Below, in pieces: positions 37,074-45,607 of a stretch of 64,000 bases of DNA (its first letter is position 1; each line of letters begins with the position of its first letter). The position numbers and the translations under genes were made by a program. This DNA is from Synechococcus sp. KORDI-100 (GTDB lineage Bacteria > Cyanobacteriota > Cyanobacteriia > PCC-6307 > Cyanobiaceae), in assembly GCF_000737535.1 (NCBI RefSeq), contig NZ_CP006269.1, positions 1,736,001 through 1,800,000 on the forward strand, in the 5' to 3' direction. The notes under the pieces were generated by a model, which did no database searches, was not told where the DNA came from, and saw nothing but the letters and a program-made list of their open reading frames with translations.

Positions 37074-38144
37074 ATGGCGAATTCCCTGGGCAAGCTCGCT
37101 TATCAGACCCTTCAGCAGGGAAAGAGCATTGCAGGACTCGCTCACAAGGAGCTCAGCACCAAGGTGATGGAGCTGATGGCTCCTGAAACCGTCCCCAAGA
37201 CTGAGAAGGTCTCCGCCGCGATGCTGAACGCTCTGAGGCAGTCAATGGCATCGCTCCAGGAGCGGGACTGGGAGGACGCCCAGCAAGGCGTTTACCCCAC
37301 AGAGCTGTTGTTTGAAGCCCCCTGGGTGGACTGGGCCAGTCGATACCCGCTGGTCTGGCTTGATCTGCCATCGACCTGGGATCGACGGCGGGAGCGGAAT
37401 GTTCGAGACCTTCCTGACACGACCGATCCATCGCTCTACCCGGACTACTACCTACAGAACTTTCACCACCAGACCGACGGCTACTTGAGCGACCACTCAG
37501 CGGCTCTGTATGACCTTCAGGTGGAGATCCTGTTCAACGGGTCGGCCGATGCCATGCGCAGGCGCGTGCTGGCACCGCTGAAGCGGGGCCTGCGTCATTT
37601 CTCAGATCGATCCCCCTCCTCCCTTCGCATCCTTGATGTAGCAACGGGAACGGGCCGCACGCTGCAGCAGATCCACCGTGCCTTGCCCCATGCCGAGCTG
37701 ATCGGTCTCGATCTGTCCACGGCCTATCTGCGCCAGGCGAATCGCTGGCTCAACAACGGCAACGAGACCCTGATCCAGCTGTTGCGGGGCAACGCTGAAT
37801 CCCTGCCTTTCGCCGACGGCGGCTTACAGGGTGTGACCTGCGTGTTCCTGCTGCATGAGTTGCCTGCCGACGCGCGACAGAACGTTCTGAATGAGTGCTG
37901 TCGGGTGTTGGAGCCTGGCGGTGTGATGGTTCTTGCCGATTCGGTACAGTTGGCCGATTCCCCTCAGTTCGATACGGCACTGGACAATTTCCGCCGTGTC
38001 TTCCATGAGCCCTACTACCGCGATTACATCGGCGATGACATCAACGCCAGACTGCGCGAGGCCGGTTTTGACGGGGTCCAGGCTGAATCGCACTTCATGA
38101 CCCGGATCTGGACGGCCAGGAAACCACTTCCTCAGGAGCTCTGA
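37074..38144 (+). CDS. SAM-dependent class I methyltransferase
   Basis: A 356-residue protein with an N-terminal region of about 180 residues (includes YPDYYLQNFHHQTDGYLSDH) that I do not recognise. A Rossmann methyltransferase domain follows. The SAM motif is ILDVATGTGRTLQQIHRALP, then ELIGLDLSTAYLRQANRWL, GNAESLPFADGGLQGVTCVF and VLEPGGVMVLADSVQ. Its closest general resemblance is to UbiE/Coq5-like enzymes, but the N-terminal extension and context give no substrate. It stands just after the glnA terminator, with its own start 30 bases later. Confidence 0.85.
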   Translation: MANSLGKLAYQTLQQGKSIAGLAHKELSTKVMELMAPETVPKTEKVSAAMLNALRQSMASLQERDWEDAQQGVYPTELLFEAPWVDWASRYPLVWLDLPSTWDRRRERNVRDLPDTTDPSLYPDYYLQNFHHQTDGYLSDHSAALYDLQVEILFNGSADAMRRRVLAPLKRGLRHFSDRSPSSLRILDVATGTGRTLQQIHRALPHAELIGLDLSTAYLRQANRWLNNGNETLIQLLRGNAESLPFADGGLQGVTCVFLLHELPADARQNVLNECCRVLEPGGVMVLADSVQLADSPQFDTALDNFRRVFHEPYYRDYIGDDINARLREAGFDGVQAESHFMTRIWTARKPLPQEL

Positions 38145-38218
38145 ACGGGATTCCCTGACAGCACGGCTTGCACCCTTCCCTTGGCGCCATAGGGTGAGCG
38201 CGTTCCAAGAAGGGCTTC

Positions 38219-38518
38219 ATGACCAATCCCTTCCGGGTTCGGTGGCTGCAAGGTTGGCTCTTCCAGATTGTTTTCATGGAAGGTCACGTCCAGGTCGAAG
38301 CCCATGGTTTCGGCATCTGCCTGAGAACCGCTGTTCTTCCCGGCGAAAGCCCGCGAGCTGCAGCCGACCGACTTGTACTGGCCGAAGACCGACGTCGACG
38401 TGCACTTCACCACGCCTGGCTTCGCGGCCAGAAGCTTCCCCGGGCTGCCGAGCGCTCCTATCCACCGCTGAGTGAAGCCAGCTCAGAGCGGCCCGTTTCC
38501 CTTGTCGTTGTTGAGTAA
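38219..38518 (+). CDS. Hypothetical protein (99 aa)
   Basis: An intact GC-rich frame starting MTNPFRVRWLQGWLFQIVFM, with an N-terminal amphipathic/hydrophobic stretch and an arginine/alanine-rich middle (GESPRAAADRLVLAEDRRRR). No domain recognised. It sits 74 bases after the methyltransferase on the same strand and ends at an inverted repeat shared with the convergent small gene. Confidence 0.6.
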   Translation: MTNPFRVRWLQGWLFQIVFMEGHVQVEAHGFGICLRTAVLPGESPRAAADRLVLAEDRRRRALHHAWLRGQKLPRAAERSYPPLSEASSERPVSLVVVE

Positions 38519-38545
38519 TCCAAGCCTGTCTGATCGGCTTGGATT
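38517..38545. terminator. Ten-base-pair inverted repeat between convergent small genes
   Basis: AATCCAAGCC (38517-38526) and GGCTTGGATT (38536-38545) form a perfect ten-base stem with a nine-base loop. It lies exactly between the stop of the 99-residue gene on the plus strand and the stop of the 38-residue gene on the minus strand. No U-run flanks it, so it is a candidate bidirectional terminator or mRNA-end stabiliser. Confidence 0.55.
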
Positions 38546-38661
38546 CAAAGCCTGAACAACCACCAGGCCAAAACGAACCCAGCTCCACCCCAACGCAGCA
38601 TCCGCCAGAACCGAGCTCCTTTCACATCGGGACGATCCCAGCCTTCTGGCTCCATCTCCAT
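38545..38661 (-). CDS. Very small membrane protein (38 aa), putative
   Basis: Frame from ATG 38661 reads MEMEPEGWDRPDVKGARFWR and then a hydrophobic C-terminus LRWGGAGFVLAWWLFRL. This is the form of a mini membrane protein with a soluble acidic head. The longer in-frame extension upstream is not protein-like. Its end coincides with the inverted repeat at 38517-38545. The evidence is modest: composition and position only. Confidence 0.4.
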   Translation of the reverse strand: MEMEPEGWDRPDVKGARFWRMLRWGGAGFVLAWWLFRL

Positions 38662-38870
38662 CAACCTGCTTCCTGTTTTTCGACGTTGAGCCCAACGTCT
38701 TGAAGCAACGCCGGAATCACTCTTCAGACCCTGTTTCTGACATTGGCCCTGTTGAACCAGATGGGACACGCCATGCAGCCACTTCAGCGGTCGGCGAACC
38801 CGGTTTCCATGGCGGTTCATTCCTGCATCGGACGGTTGAACCGAAACTAGAAGTGAATCGAGCCCATGGA

Positions 38871-39125
38871 ATGACTGTGCGCCCAACGCAGTGGCCTGAA
38901 GAGTCTCAAAGGCTTTCAAGAGAGTTGCATCAGAGCCTCTGCATCGGGGACCGGCAATGGCATCAGTTGAAAAGCAACCGTGATCGCCGAGCTGCGGAGC
39001 TCCTGGCCGCCGCCCTGACCCAACTGATCAGCAACGGCGTTGGGGCGGATGTGGAGCAGCTGACCCGTCAGGCGCTCGGCTGGATCGATGGAGAACTCAA
39101 AGACCCTGGCTGTCCACGTCACTGA
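38871..39125 (+). CDS. Small conserved cyanobacterial protein (84 aa)
   Basis: From the ATG at 38871 the protein reads MTVRPTQWPEESQRLSRELH and WHQLKSNRDRRAAELLAAAL, then TQLISNGVGADVEQLTRQAL. It is all helical, resembling a small family found across cyanobacteria (I think DUF6439, from memory). Function is unknown. An in-frame ATG further upstream at 38700 adds a segment without this character. The 3' end overlaps the convergent anti-sigma-type gene by 29 bases. Confidence 0.65.
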   Translation: MTVRPTQWPEESQRLSRELHQSLCIGDRQWHQLKSNRDRRAAELLAAALTQLISNGVGADVEQLTRQALGWIDGELKDPGCPRH

Positions 39126-39543
39126 TCGGACGGCGACAGGCCAGCTGCAGGCGATTGCCGCGACGGCTCCATCGCACATCATCGAAGCATTGATGAATCA
39201 GAAAAAGACCGCGACCACTGAGCGCATCCATCTGCTCCGGTAGTGCCGGTTGACGCGCCTCGTGAGGAAGACCCGAGCCCTCGTCCTGAACCTGCCAGAT
39301 CAACCAGTTCGGTGTGAGGATGCGCCGCACGCGCAACCGCTTCTCAGGGTTTTCACTGTTGCCGTGGCGTACCGCATTCACCAGGGCTTCGTGCAGGCCG
39401 AGCTGAACCCTCTGGCAGGTGGTCAGGCAACCCACAGGCTCGATCAGGATCTCGAGTAGGGGCGACAGCTGCAGGGTGGAGGGAAGGATGAAATCTGCCC
39501 AACGGAATCTGGCGATCTGGGGGACAGAAACCATCCGGTGCAA
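39097..39543 (-). CDS. Anti-sigma regulatory factor-like histidine-kinase-type ATPase (RsbW/SpoIIAB fold)
   Basis: A 148-residue stand-alone HATPase domain. The N-box is GLHEALVNAVRHGNSENPEK, the G1 box VQDEGSGLPHEARQPAL and the G2 box SGRGLFLIHQCFDDVRW. Proteins of this type phosphorylate or sequester anti-anti-sigma factors, or act in partner-switching signalling. No STAS partner lies next to it in the window. The start is at 39543. It is convergent and slightly overlapping with the 84-residue gene. Confidence 0.85.
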   Translation of the reverse strand: MHRMVSVPQIARFRWADFILPSTLQLSPLLEILIEPVGCLTTCQRVQLGLHEALVNAVRHGNSENPEKRLRVRRILTPNWLIWQVQDEGSGLPHEARQPALPEQMDALSGRGLFLIHQCFDDVRWSRRGNRLQLACRRPISDVDSQGL

Positions 39544-39599
39544 CCGGGACCTTTTCCGAACTTAACGGGTCTGTCGGATCTGCACAGACAGCGTTGATA

Positions 39600-40325
39600 T
39601 CAAGGTTGCCTCCGGCGTGCCAGCAGCGCCGGATGCTGGAGCAAAGCATCCATCAAGCGCACACCACGCAGTTGATTGACGAGGGGCATGTGTCCTTCCG
39701 GGGCTTTGATGGACCAGGTGAAGGCCCCTGGGTAGCGGGTCCAGACCCCATCCTGCTTCCAGCCGATACGAGGCCAGAGCTGCTCGTAACGGCCATCCAG
39801 AGCCTCCAGCATTCGGGCCTGGGTCGTGAACCCGAATCGACCCTGCGAGTAGGCGCACCAAAGCCGGTCAAGGCTGGTGAGATCGAGCCCTGCCATGGCC
39901 GGAACCTCGCTGAAATACACGTAGCCGCGCTGCTCAGCCTGAGGGCCTGCAAGCTGCCTCAGCACGGCACTTGTGAAACGGTCGGCGGCTTCGAAGTTCT
40001 CCTGGAGAAGATCCCTCTGCAGAGGGGCGTAATCAACGCCTACGGCGGATTCGGTCTGGAACCAGCCATCGGGCCAGGCCGCCAGCAGATCCGACAGCTC
40101 CCCTGGCTGGTGCCGCTGCAACACCTGAAGAATCCAACCGACAGCCCAGTCATCCCCCTGGCGGTCGAACCGTTCCAGCAGAGCCCCCCCGAGGGCTGCC
40201 AACTCCGCTGCACGCTTTTCCACCGTGGAGATCAAACCGCGACGCTGACGGGCAGTGCCGCTGGCGAACCGGTCAAGGAGCTGCTCGGTACTGAGAACGG
40301 AGGAGGGTGAGGAACCGGAAAGCAT
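39600..40325 (-). CDS. gun4: GUN4-domain protein, tetrapyrrole regulator
   Basis: GUN4 binds protoporphyrin IX and Mg-protoporphyrin and stimulates Mg-chelatase in chlorophyll synthesis. The 241-residue protein has an N-terminal helical domain (STEQLLDRFASGTARQRRGL) and a C-terminal GUN4 domain: AADRFTSAVLRQLAGPQAEQ, SLDRLWCAYSQGRFGFTTQ and GVWTRYPGAFTWSIKAPEGH. I use the ATG at 40325, because the frame upstream lies within mnmH on the other strand and is not GUN4-like. It is divergent from mnmH with 40 bases between the starts. Confidence 0.93.
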   Translation of the reverse strand: MLSGSSPSSVLSTEQLLDRFASGTARQRRGLISTVEKRAAELAALGGALLERFDRQGDDWAVGWILQVLQRHQPGELSDLLAAWPDGWFQTESAVGVDYAPLQRDLLQENFEAADRFTSAVLRQLAGPQAEQRGYVYFSEVPAMAGLDLTSLDRLWCAYSQGRFGFTTQARMLEALDGRYEQLWPRIGWKQDGVWTRYPGAFTWSIKAPEGHMPLVNQLRGVRLMDALLQHPALLARRRQP

Positions 40326-40365
40326 GAATCGCAACCGGCCCTGGCTGGCACGGCGTTCGCCCACT

Positions 40366-41409
40366 ATGTCAGGCATGGGAGACGTGATCCGCCGACCGAT
40401 CGAGCAGCTGCGGGACCAGCCTGGGGTGGTCCTCGATGTCAGAAGCCCATCGGAATACGCGAGAGGGCACTGGCCTGGCTCGATCAACCTTCCTCTGTTC
40501 AGTGATGCAGAGCGTGCCGAGGTCGGCACAACTTTCAAACAGAAGGGACGGGAACGCGCCATCCACCTTGGACTGGCCCTGACAGGACCGAAGCTGAGCA
40601 GCCTGGCGTCAGCGCTGGAAGTGCACCGCAACAGCGGGCCGGCAAGGATCTACTGCTGGCGCGGCGGCATGCGCTCGGCCAGCATCGCCTGGCTGGCCCA
40701 GCTTCTGGATCTCGAGCCGGTGATTCTTGAGGGTGGATACAAGGCCTATCGCCGCTGGGCCCTCGCACAGTTCGACCTGAACTGGCCGATCAGACTGCTG
40801 GGCGGCCGAACCGGGACCGGCAAAACCGATCTGCTCCTGGCGCTTCGGGACCGAGGCATCGGCGTCGTGGACCTCGAAGGGCTCGCCAATCACCGCGGCA
40901 GCAGTTTCGGCGGGCTGGGACAACCGCCCCAGCCGAGCACGGAGCACTACGAAAATCTGTTGGCGGAAGCTCTCCACAACATGCAGCTGCAAGGTGCACA
41001 AGCGATCTGGCTTGAAGCCGAAAGCGTGCAGGTGGGTTGCTGCCGCATCCCACCGAGCCTGTTCCGCCAGATGAAACTGGCTCCCGTCCTTGAAATCCGT
41101 CGGTCGCTGGAGGAGCGGGTTGAGCAACTGGTCGCGGTCTACGGAACACAGGGCGGGGAAGCCCTGGCCGAAGCTACCCGGAGAATCAGCCGACGGCTTG
41201 GTCCCCAGCGAACCGATCAAGCCCTCAGGGCGATCGCCGAAGAGGACTGGGCCACTGCCTGCCGAGCGACCCTCGAGTACTACGACCGTTGTTACGACCG
41301 TGAACTGGAGCGCTCGCCGGAGCGCCGGTCCCTGGACATCAGCGGGCTCAGCGCCGAACAGGCGGCAGACCGGATGATCAGTAGCCGACTTGCAGAACTC
41401 TGTGCTTAA
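40366..41409 (+). CDS. mnmH: tRNA 2-selenouridine / 2-geranylthiouridine synthase
   Basis: A 347-residue MnmH/SelU protein: an N-terminal rhodanese domain with the catalytic Cys97 in IYCWRGGMRSASIAWLA and LDVRSPSEYARGHWPGSIN, then a P-loop domain (GGRTGTGKTDLLLAL, about residues 146-158). The enzyme changes the sulfur of wobble 2-thiouridine to selenium through a geranylated intermediate. The selenophosphate synthetase gene is not in this window. The start is ATG 40366; longer in-frame starts at 40324 and 40255 run into gun4. Confidence 0.93.
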   Translation: MSGMGDVIRRPIEQLRDQPGVVLDVRSPSEYARGHWPGSINLPLFSDAERAEVGTTFKQKGRERAIHLGLALTGPKLSSLASALEVHRNSGPARIYCWRGGMRSASIAWLAQLLDLEPVILEGGYKAYRRWALAQFDLNWPIRLLGGRTGTGKTDLLLALRDRGIGVVDLEGLANHRGSSFGGLGQPPQPSTEHYENLLAEALHNMQLQGAQAIWLEAESVQVGCCRIPPSLFRQMKLAPVLEIRRSLEERVEQLVAVYGTQGGEALAEATRRISRRLGPQRTDQALRAIAEEDWATACRATLEYYDRCYDRELERSPERRSLDISGLSAEQAADRMISSRLAELCA

Positions 41410-41433
41410 GATCCCGCTTCCTGCTCGAGGCTG

Positions 41434-41829
41434 ATGAGCGACTCATCCGGCGTTGCCTCCATCCAGTTCTTCCGGGGCATCGATGAGCCCGTTGTTCCCG
41501 ACATCCGACTCACCCGAAGCCGTGACGGACGGACCGGTCAGGCCACGTTCGTGTTCCAACAGCCTCAGGCCCTGGCTCCGGAAACCCTCGGAGACATCGG
41601 TGGCATGTGGATGGTGGACGAGGAGGGGGAGATGGTGACCCGTGAGGTGAACGGCAAGTTCGTGAACGGCAAGCCCAGCGCCCTCGAGGCCACCTACACA
41701 TGGAAGAGCGAAGACGACTTCGAGCGATTCATGCGCTTCGCCCAGCGCTATGCCGCCGCCAACGGTCTTGGCTATTCCCAGAATCAAAATCAGGATCAGA
41801 CTGGCGAGGCTTCTGAAGCAGACGCTTGA
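41434..41829 (+). CDS. psb28: Photosystem II assembly protein Psb28
   Basis: Psb28 (also called PsbW/Psb13) binds CP47-containing assembly intermediates of photosystem II. The 131-residue soluble protein contains [32 protein letters not shown] and [20 protein letters not shown], then [20 protein letters not shown], all typical. The tail after about residue 112 is Gln/Asn-rich and probably disordered. The stop overlaps the TTG start of the first AI-2E permease gene. Confidence 0.95.
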   Translation: MSDSSGVASIQFFRGIDEPVVPDIRLTRSRDGRTGQATFVFQQPQALAPETLGDIGGMWMVDEEGEMVTREVNGKFVNGKPSALEATYTWKSEDDFERFMRFAQRYAAANGLGYSQNQNQDQTGEASEADA

Positions 41830-42902
41830 CCCTGCCGAACTGGCTCTCGCTGGCAGCACTGGTTGCTGCCACAGCTCTGCTCTGGAGCCTTCGCCAGGTC
41901 GTTCTGCTGATGTTCGCCGGAGTCGTTCTGGCGATGGCCATCTGCACACTCGTCGGCATCCTGCGTGAACGGCGTGCGATGCCGAGGCCGACGGCACTGC
42001 TGATCTGTCTGCTTGGCCTGATTGCGCTGATCTCCCTCGGCTCGGCTGTTGTGGTGCCTCCGTTCATCGAGGAATTCAGCGTGTTGCTTCGGAAGTTGCC
42101 TGAAGCAGCACGCACCCTGGTGTCCATGGCCCTTGGCAGCCTCGACTGGATCAGTGATTCCATTTACGGCGACGACGCCCTGCCGGATCTGCAGCAGCTG
42201 ATTCCCGACAATCAGTCGCTGATCCCTGATGGCTCAACCCTTGCCAATGGCGTCAGCACTGGGCTGATCGGATTGCTGGGATTGGCCGGCAATGTGGGCA
42301 ATGCCGCCCTGCGACTGCTGTTCACCGTGGCGGTCGCCCTGATGGTGAGCGTGCAACCTCATGCCTACAAGGATGCCTGCATCCAACTGGTGCCGTCGTT
42401 CTACAGACGCCGGGCCCATCAGATCCTGCTTCAGTGCGGCGAAGCGCTGAGCAGCTGGATGGTGGGTGTGCTGATCAGCTCCCTGGCCGTCTCCGTTCTC
42501 TGCGGTCTGGCCCTGTCCCTGCTGGGGGTCAAGCTTGTCCTGGCCAATGCTCTGCTGGCAGGGCTGTTGAACGTGATCCCGAATGTCGGACCAACGATCA
42601 GCACGGTGTTTCCCATGGCAGTCGCCATCCTTGACGCTCCCTGGAAATCGGCTGCCGTCCTCGGTTCCTACATCCTGATCCAGAACCTGGAGAGCTACCT
42701 GATCACCCCTTCCGTGATGCACCACCAGGTGAAATTGCTCCCTGGTCTGACCCTGGCCGCCCAGTTCGTTTTCACCGTGGTGTTCGGACCGATCGGATTG
42801 CTGATGGCGCTGCCGCTGGCGGTGGTGTTCCAGGTTCTGATTCGTGAAGTGCTGGTCCACGACGTGCTGGACCGCTGGAAGAGCAAGAGACTGACCACAT
42901 GA
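41826..42902 (+). CDS. AI-2E family transporter (copy 1)
   Basis: A 358-residue membrane protein of the AI-2E/PerM exporter family, with two N-terminal spans, a soluble segment ([20 protein letters not shown]) and several C-terminal spans. The hallmark [20 protein letters not shown] and [20 protein letters not shown] are present. Substrates of cyanobacterial members are unknown. It starts at TTG 41826 overlapping the psb28 stop, and its stop overlaps the start of a paralogue. Confidence 0.9.
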   Translation: MTLPNWLSLAALVAATALLWSLRQVVLLMFAGVVLAMAICTLVGILRERRAMPRPTALLICLLGLIALISLGSAVVVPPFIEEFSVLLRKLPEAARTLVSMALGSLDWISDSIYGDDALPDLQQLIPDNQSLIPDGSTLANGVSTGLIGLLGLAGNVGNAALRLLFTVAVALMVSVQPHAYKDACIQLVPSFYRRRAHQILLQCGEALSSWMVGVLISSLAVSVLCGLALSLLGVKLVLANALLAGLLNVIPNVGPTISTVFPMAVAILDAPWKSAAVLGSYILIQNLESYLITPSVMHHQVKLLPGLTLAAQFVFTVVFGPIGLLMALPLAVVFQVLIREVLVHDVLDRWKSKRLTT

Positions 42903-43900
42903 ACGGACGGATGCTGCTGGCTGCACTGAGCTGTGTGGTTCTGGGTCTTTTGATCTGGCATCTGCGCTGGGTTCTGCTGGTGCTGTTCGGTGCGGTGGTT
43001 CTCGCTGTGGCGATGGATGTGCTCATCCATCAACTGCAGAAGCGCAGCCGGTTGAATCGACCTCAGGCCCTGATCCTGGTGTTGCTGGGCTTGGCCTTAG
43101 CGGGAACCGTGGTGGCCACGCTGCTTCTGCCGGAGCTGGTGGTGCAGATTCAGCAGCTTGGCAAGGACCTGCCTCAACTGGTTGAGAAACTGACCTCCCT
43201 GCTGAGTGCCGATCCTCGTTTATCCCAGCTGGAAGACAACCTCAGCGGCGACGTCAATTTCAGCAAGCTTCAGCCGATCGGAGCCCAGCTGCTGGGCGTC
43301 GCTGGCGGTGCGGCGAATTCGCTGGTGCAGGCGTTTCTGATGGCCCTTCTCGCCGTGCTGCTGGCGCTTGATCCTCAGGCCCACAGAGACATGTTGATTG
43401 CAGTCTCACCTCGCCCTGCCAGGGAGCGGGTGGCCAGTCTTCTGGATGACTGCCGCGAGGCGCTGGGCGGCTGGTTGAGCGGGATGACCCTTTCAGCCCT
43501 CAGTGTGTTTCTGCTCACCTGGGCAGGATTGGCACTGCTCAAGGCTCCACTGGCTCTGCTCAGTGCCCTGGTGTGCGGTCTGCTCACCTTTGTCCCAACC
43601 ATCGGGCCGACCGCTGCGACCCTGCTTCCAACAGGACTCGCCCTGTTGCAATCACCGCAATTGATGGTCAGCGTGCTGATCTTCCGTCTTGTGCTGCAGA
43701 ACCTGGAAGCCTTCCTGCTCACCCCCCTGCTGCTGAGAAAAACGGTGAACCTGTTGCCGACGGTGGCGCTCATGTCCCAGTTGAGTCTTGGCGCCCTGCT
43801 GGGACTGCCGGGGGTCCTTCTGGCTCTGCCACTGGTGGTGGTGCTTCAGGTTCTGATGCAGAAAGTGGTTGTTCAGCAATTGATGGATCAATGGAGCTGA
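42899..43900 (+). CDS. AI-2E family transporter (copy 2)
   Basis: A 333-residue paralogue of the preceding permease with the same architecture: N-terminal spans, a soluble segment (LPELVVQIQQLGKDLPQLVE) and hallmark GLLTFVPTIGPTAATLLPTG and LEAFLLTPLLLRKTVNLLPT. The two copies are clearly diverged in the soluble segment but aligned throughout. The ATG at 42899 lies within the upstream stop (ATGA). The pair may form a heteromeric transporter. Confidence 0.9.
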   Translation: MNGRMLLAALSCVVLGLLIWHLRWVLLVLFGAVVLAVAMDVLIHQLQKRSRLNRPQALILVLLGLALAGTVVATLLLPELVVQIQQLGKDLPQLVEKLTSLLSADPRLSQLEDNLSGDVNFSKLQPIGAQLLGVAGGAANSLVQAFLMALLAVLLALDPQAHRDMLIAVSPRPARERVASLLDDCREALGGWLSGMTLSALSVFLLTWAGLALLKAPLALLSALVCGLLTFVPTIGPTAATLLPTGLALLQSPQLMVSVLIFRLVLQNLEAFLLTPLLLRKTVNLLPTVALMSQLSLGALLGLPGVLLALPLVVVLQVLMQKVVVQQLMDQWS

Positions 43901-43990
43901 CAACCAGCCGCTGACGCCGAAGCGCGAAGCCAGAGGCATGAGCCGGTGCTCCAATACGGTGGTGCTGGTTGAGGGCAGGACGATTCACCC

Positions 43991-44209
43991 ATGGAAGTGA
44001 TCTTCAACTTCTCGCGCTACGAGGAGCTTCGACAGGCTGTGATCCAGCTGCTTCAGGAAAATATTGATGCTGAACTCCTTTACGACGAAGCCATAGATTT
44101 ATTTGATTCCTGGTGGGAGTCTCAACCTCCCTCAACGGCACTCACAGAAGAAAGCAAACAACGCGCTTGGCAGGCCCTGACGAGTGAATTCGGGTCACTG
44201 GCCCGATAG
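43991..44209 (+). CDS. Small acidic hypothetical protein (72 aa)
   Basis: Reads MEVIFNFSRYEELRQAVIQL, LQENIDAELLYDEAIDLFD, then a short tail. Helical and acidic with several aromatic residues. No domain recognised. It lies 90 bases after the second AI-2E permease on the same strand and at the edge of a less GC-rich stretch of orphan genes. Confidence 0.6.
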   Translation: MEVIFNFSRYEELRQAVIQLLQENIDAELLYDEAIDLFDSWWESQPPSTALTEESKQRAWQALTSEFGSLAR

Positions 44210-44276
44210 TGTTTTGACCCATGGATGCCATGCCTCCCAGCCAAAGCCACGAGGAGGAAACGGGTTCTCGATCTCA

Positions 44277-44299
44277 AATTCTGGTCCACTTCTGGTCCA
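44277..44299 (+). repeat. Short tandem repeat
   Basis: Two near-adjacent copies of a ten-base unit (TCTGGTCCAC then TTCTGGTCCAC) in the gap before the 163-residue gene. No function inferred. Confidence 0.5.
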
Positions 44300-44396
44300 C
44301 GCGGCATGGGGAAAAACGACCGTTGGAGCGCTTGCGCAATTGAAACGAGGACTGCTGCGTTCCTGTTCCTGAAACCCGCCCATCCCTGCCGACACC

Positions 44397-44888
44397 ATGC
44401 TGCTGTTCGCTGACATCGCCCTGACACCGGCCTATGAACTGGTGTGCAGGCCGGATCACACGCAAACGATCGTGAACGGCAAGGCTGAGGCTGAGATATC
44501 CCAGAAGGATGCGCAATTCAGCCTGCAGCTGGATGCCAACGATGAACCTGTCGCGATCCTCCCCACCAATCTTGCTGAGGAGTCCGATCAGATCATTCAT
44601 CAGATCAACGAGAAACCGCAGCGGGATGGTGGACGCATCACCTATCGCATTGGATACATGCAGCCGTTGATTCCATCCAACGGCGATGCAACCCTGGAAG
44701 GCCTCAGCAAGCTGGCGCACATTGCCGTCAGCGGCGATCTTGAAGTGAACACAACAACTCTCACGTTCCAATTACAACAAACCTTTCAGATAAAATTAAA
44801 TGTGAACATGCCGATCTCCACGCAGGACGATCTCAACATCCGATTCAAGGGTGCATGCATCAAAAAGGCACTGCAATCTCAGACCTGA
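44397..44888 (+). CDS. Hypothetical protein (163 aa), beta-rich
   Basis: The protein reads MLLFADIALTPAYELVCRPD, DDEPVAILPTNLAEESDQI-type acidic loops (here NDEPVAILPTNLAEESDQII), then alternating beta-like segments to the C-terminus NIRFKGACIKKALQSQT. No signal peptide, membrane span or known domain. Codon use and base composition become more AT-rich towards its end than in neighbouring core genes. An orphan, possibly acquired or fast-evolving. Confidence 0.55.
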   Translation: MLLFADIALTPAYELVCRPDHTQTIVNGKAEAEISQKDAQFSLQLDANDEPVAILPTNLAEESDQIIHQINEKPQRDGGRITYRIGYMQPLIPSNGDATLEGLSKLAHIAVSGDLEVNTTTLTFQLQQTFQIKLNVNMPISTQDDLNIRFKGACIKKALQSQT

Positions 44889-45168
44889 AAGGTCGATTCA
44901 CACCAAGTCTCTGACCCGTCAACGTCGACACTCTTGGACACGCAATAGCAATCTTGACTGCCAACAAACATGGACATGAATGGACATATATGACGATCAA
45001 GGGCATCATTCAGCAGATCACCATCGTCCGTGGAATTCCAACAATCACAGTGACATTCTCAATCAATCCATCAAGAAAAGCGCTCAAAGGCACTGTCCAA
45101 CGACGTTGGCCTTCGACTGGCCGGGATAACCTCACAGGACAATCACAGACAGGTTGGTGAGACTGCAG
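44889..45168 (+). other. 280-base stretch without a clear gene
   Basis: A 68-codon plus-strand frame starting at TTG 44954 fills most of it (begins MTANKHGHEWTYMTIKGIIQ). It has no recognisable domain, no ATG and no ribosome-binding site, so I do not call it. No hairpin or RNA gene was seen. Confidence 0.4.
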
Positions 45169-45339
45169 ATGGAGACGCCCGGATCACTCAATATCCTGCT
45201 CCTTTCAACAGGATTCGCAGCAACATTCACCGTGTTCTGGTACAGCTTCAGGAGGACGGACCAGATCGAAAAGGAACGGGCCCAACGCAACAGAATGCAG
45301 GCAAGACTGATGAAGTTATTGAAACGTTCATCGACATGA
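45169..45339 (+). CDS. Small single-span membrane protein (56 aa)
   Basis: From ATG 45169: METPGSLNILLLSTGFAATF and TVFWYSFRRTDQIEKERAQR, a membrane helix followed by a basic helix. A TTG start five codons earlier is also possible. It may be a regulatory or anchoring micro-protein. Function is unknown. Confidence 0.5.
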   Translation: METPGSLNILLLSTGFAATFTVFWYSFRRTDQIEKERAQRNRMQARLMKLLKRSST

Positions 45340-45394
45340 ATCGTTCAGGCAACAGTCAGACGGCCTAAGGCCCTGATGATCAAAACCCTGATGA

Positions 45395-45607
45395 TCAGCG
45401 GTAGCGGCGCCACAACGAAGCCGAACCCAGCAGCACCATCACCGCCAGGAGGTGGTAGCGCATGGCAAAGCTGAGGCTGGTGAAGGTGAAGTGATCGATC
45501 AGCAGAGCCAGGTCGGTTCTGAGGTCCCAGAGGGCCAGAAGCACCAGCAGAAGCGGAAACCAACGTGCCGATCGTCGTGACGACGAAGACGATGAAGACT
45601 CAGTCAC
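45395..45607 (-). CDS. Small membrane protein after secF (70 aa)
   Basis: Starting at GTG 45607, the protein has a serine-rich N-terminus, a hydrophobic span (RWFPLLLVLLALWDLRTDLA), a short polar loop and a second span (AMRYHLLAVMVLLGSASLWR). The start lies inside the 3' end of secF (eight bases overlap), so it should be co-translated with the SecDF genes. The function is unknown. It may be a cyanobacterial accessory of the membrane-protein export cluster. Confidence 0.65.
   Translation of the reverse strand: MTESSSSSSSRRSARWFPLLLVLLALWDLRTDLALLIDHFTFTSLSFAMRYHLLAVMVLLGSASLWRRYR

Noticed and set aside
44954..45160. 68-codon plus-strand frame
   Set aside because: TTG start, no ribosome-binding site, no recognisable structure; left as unassigned.
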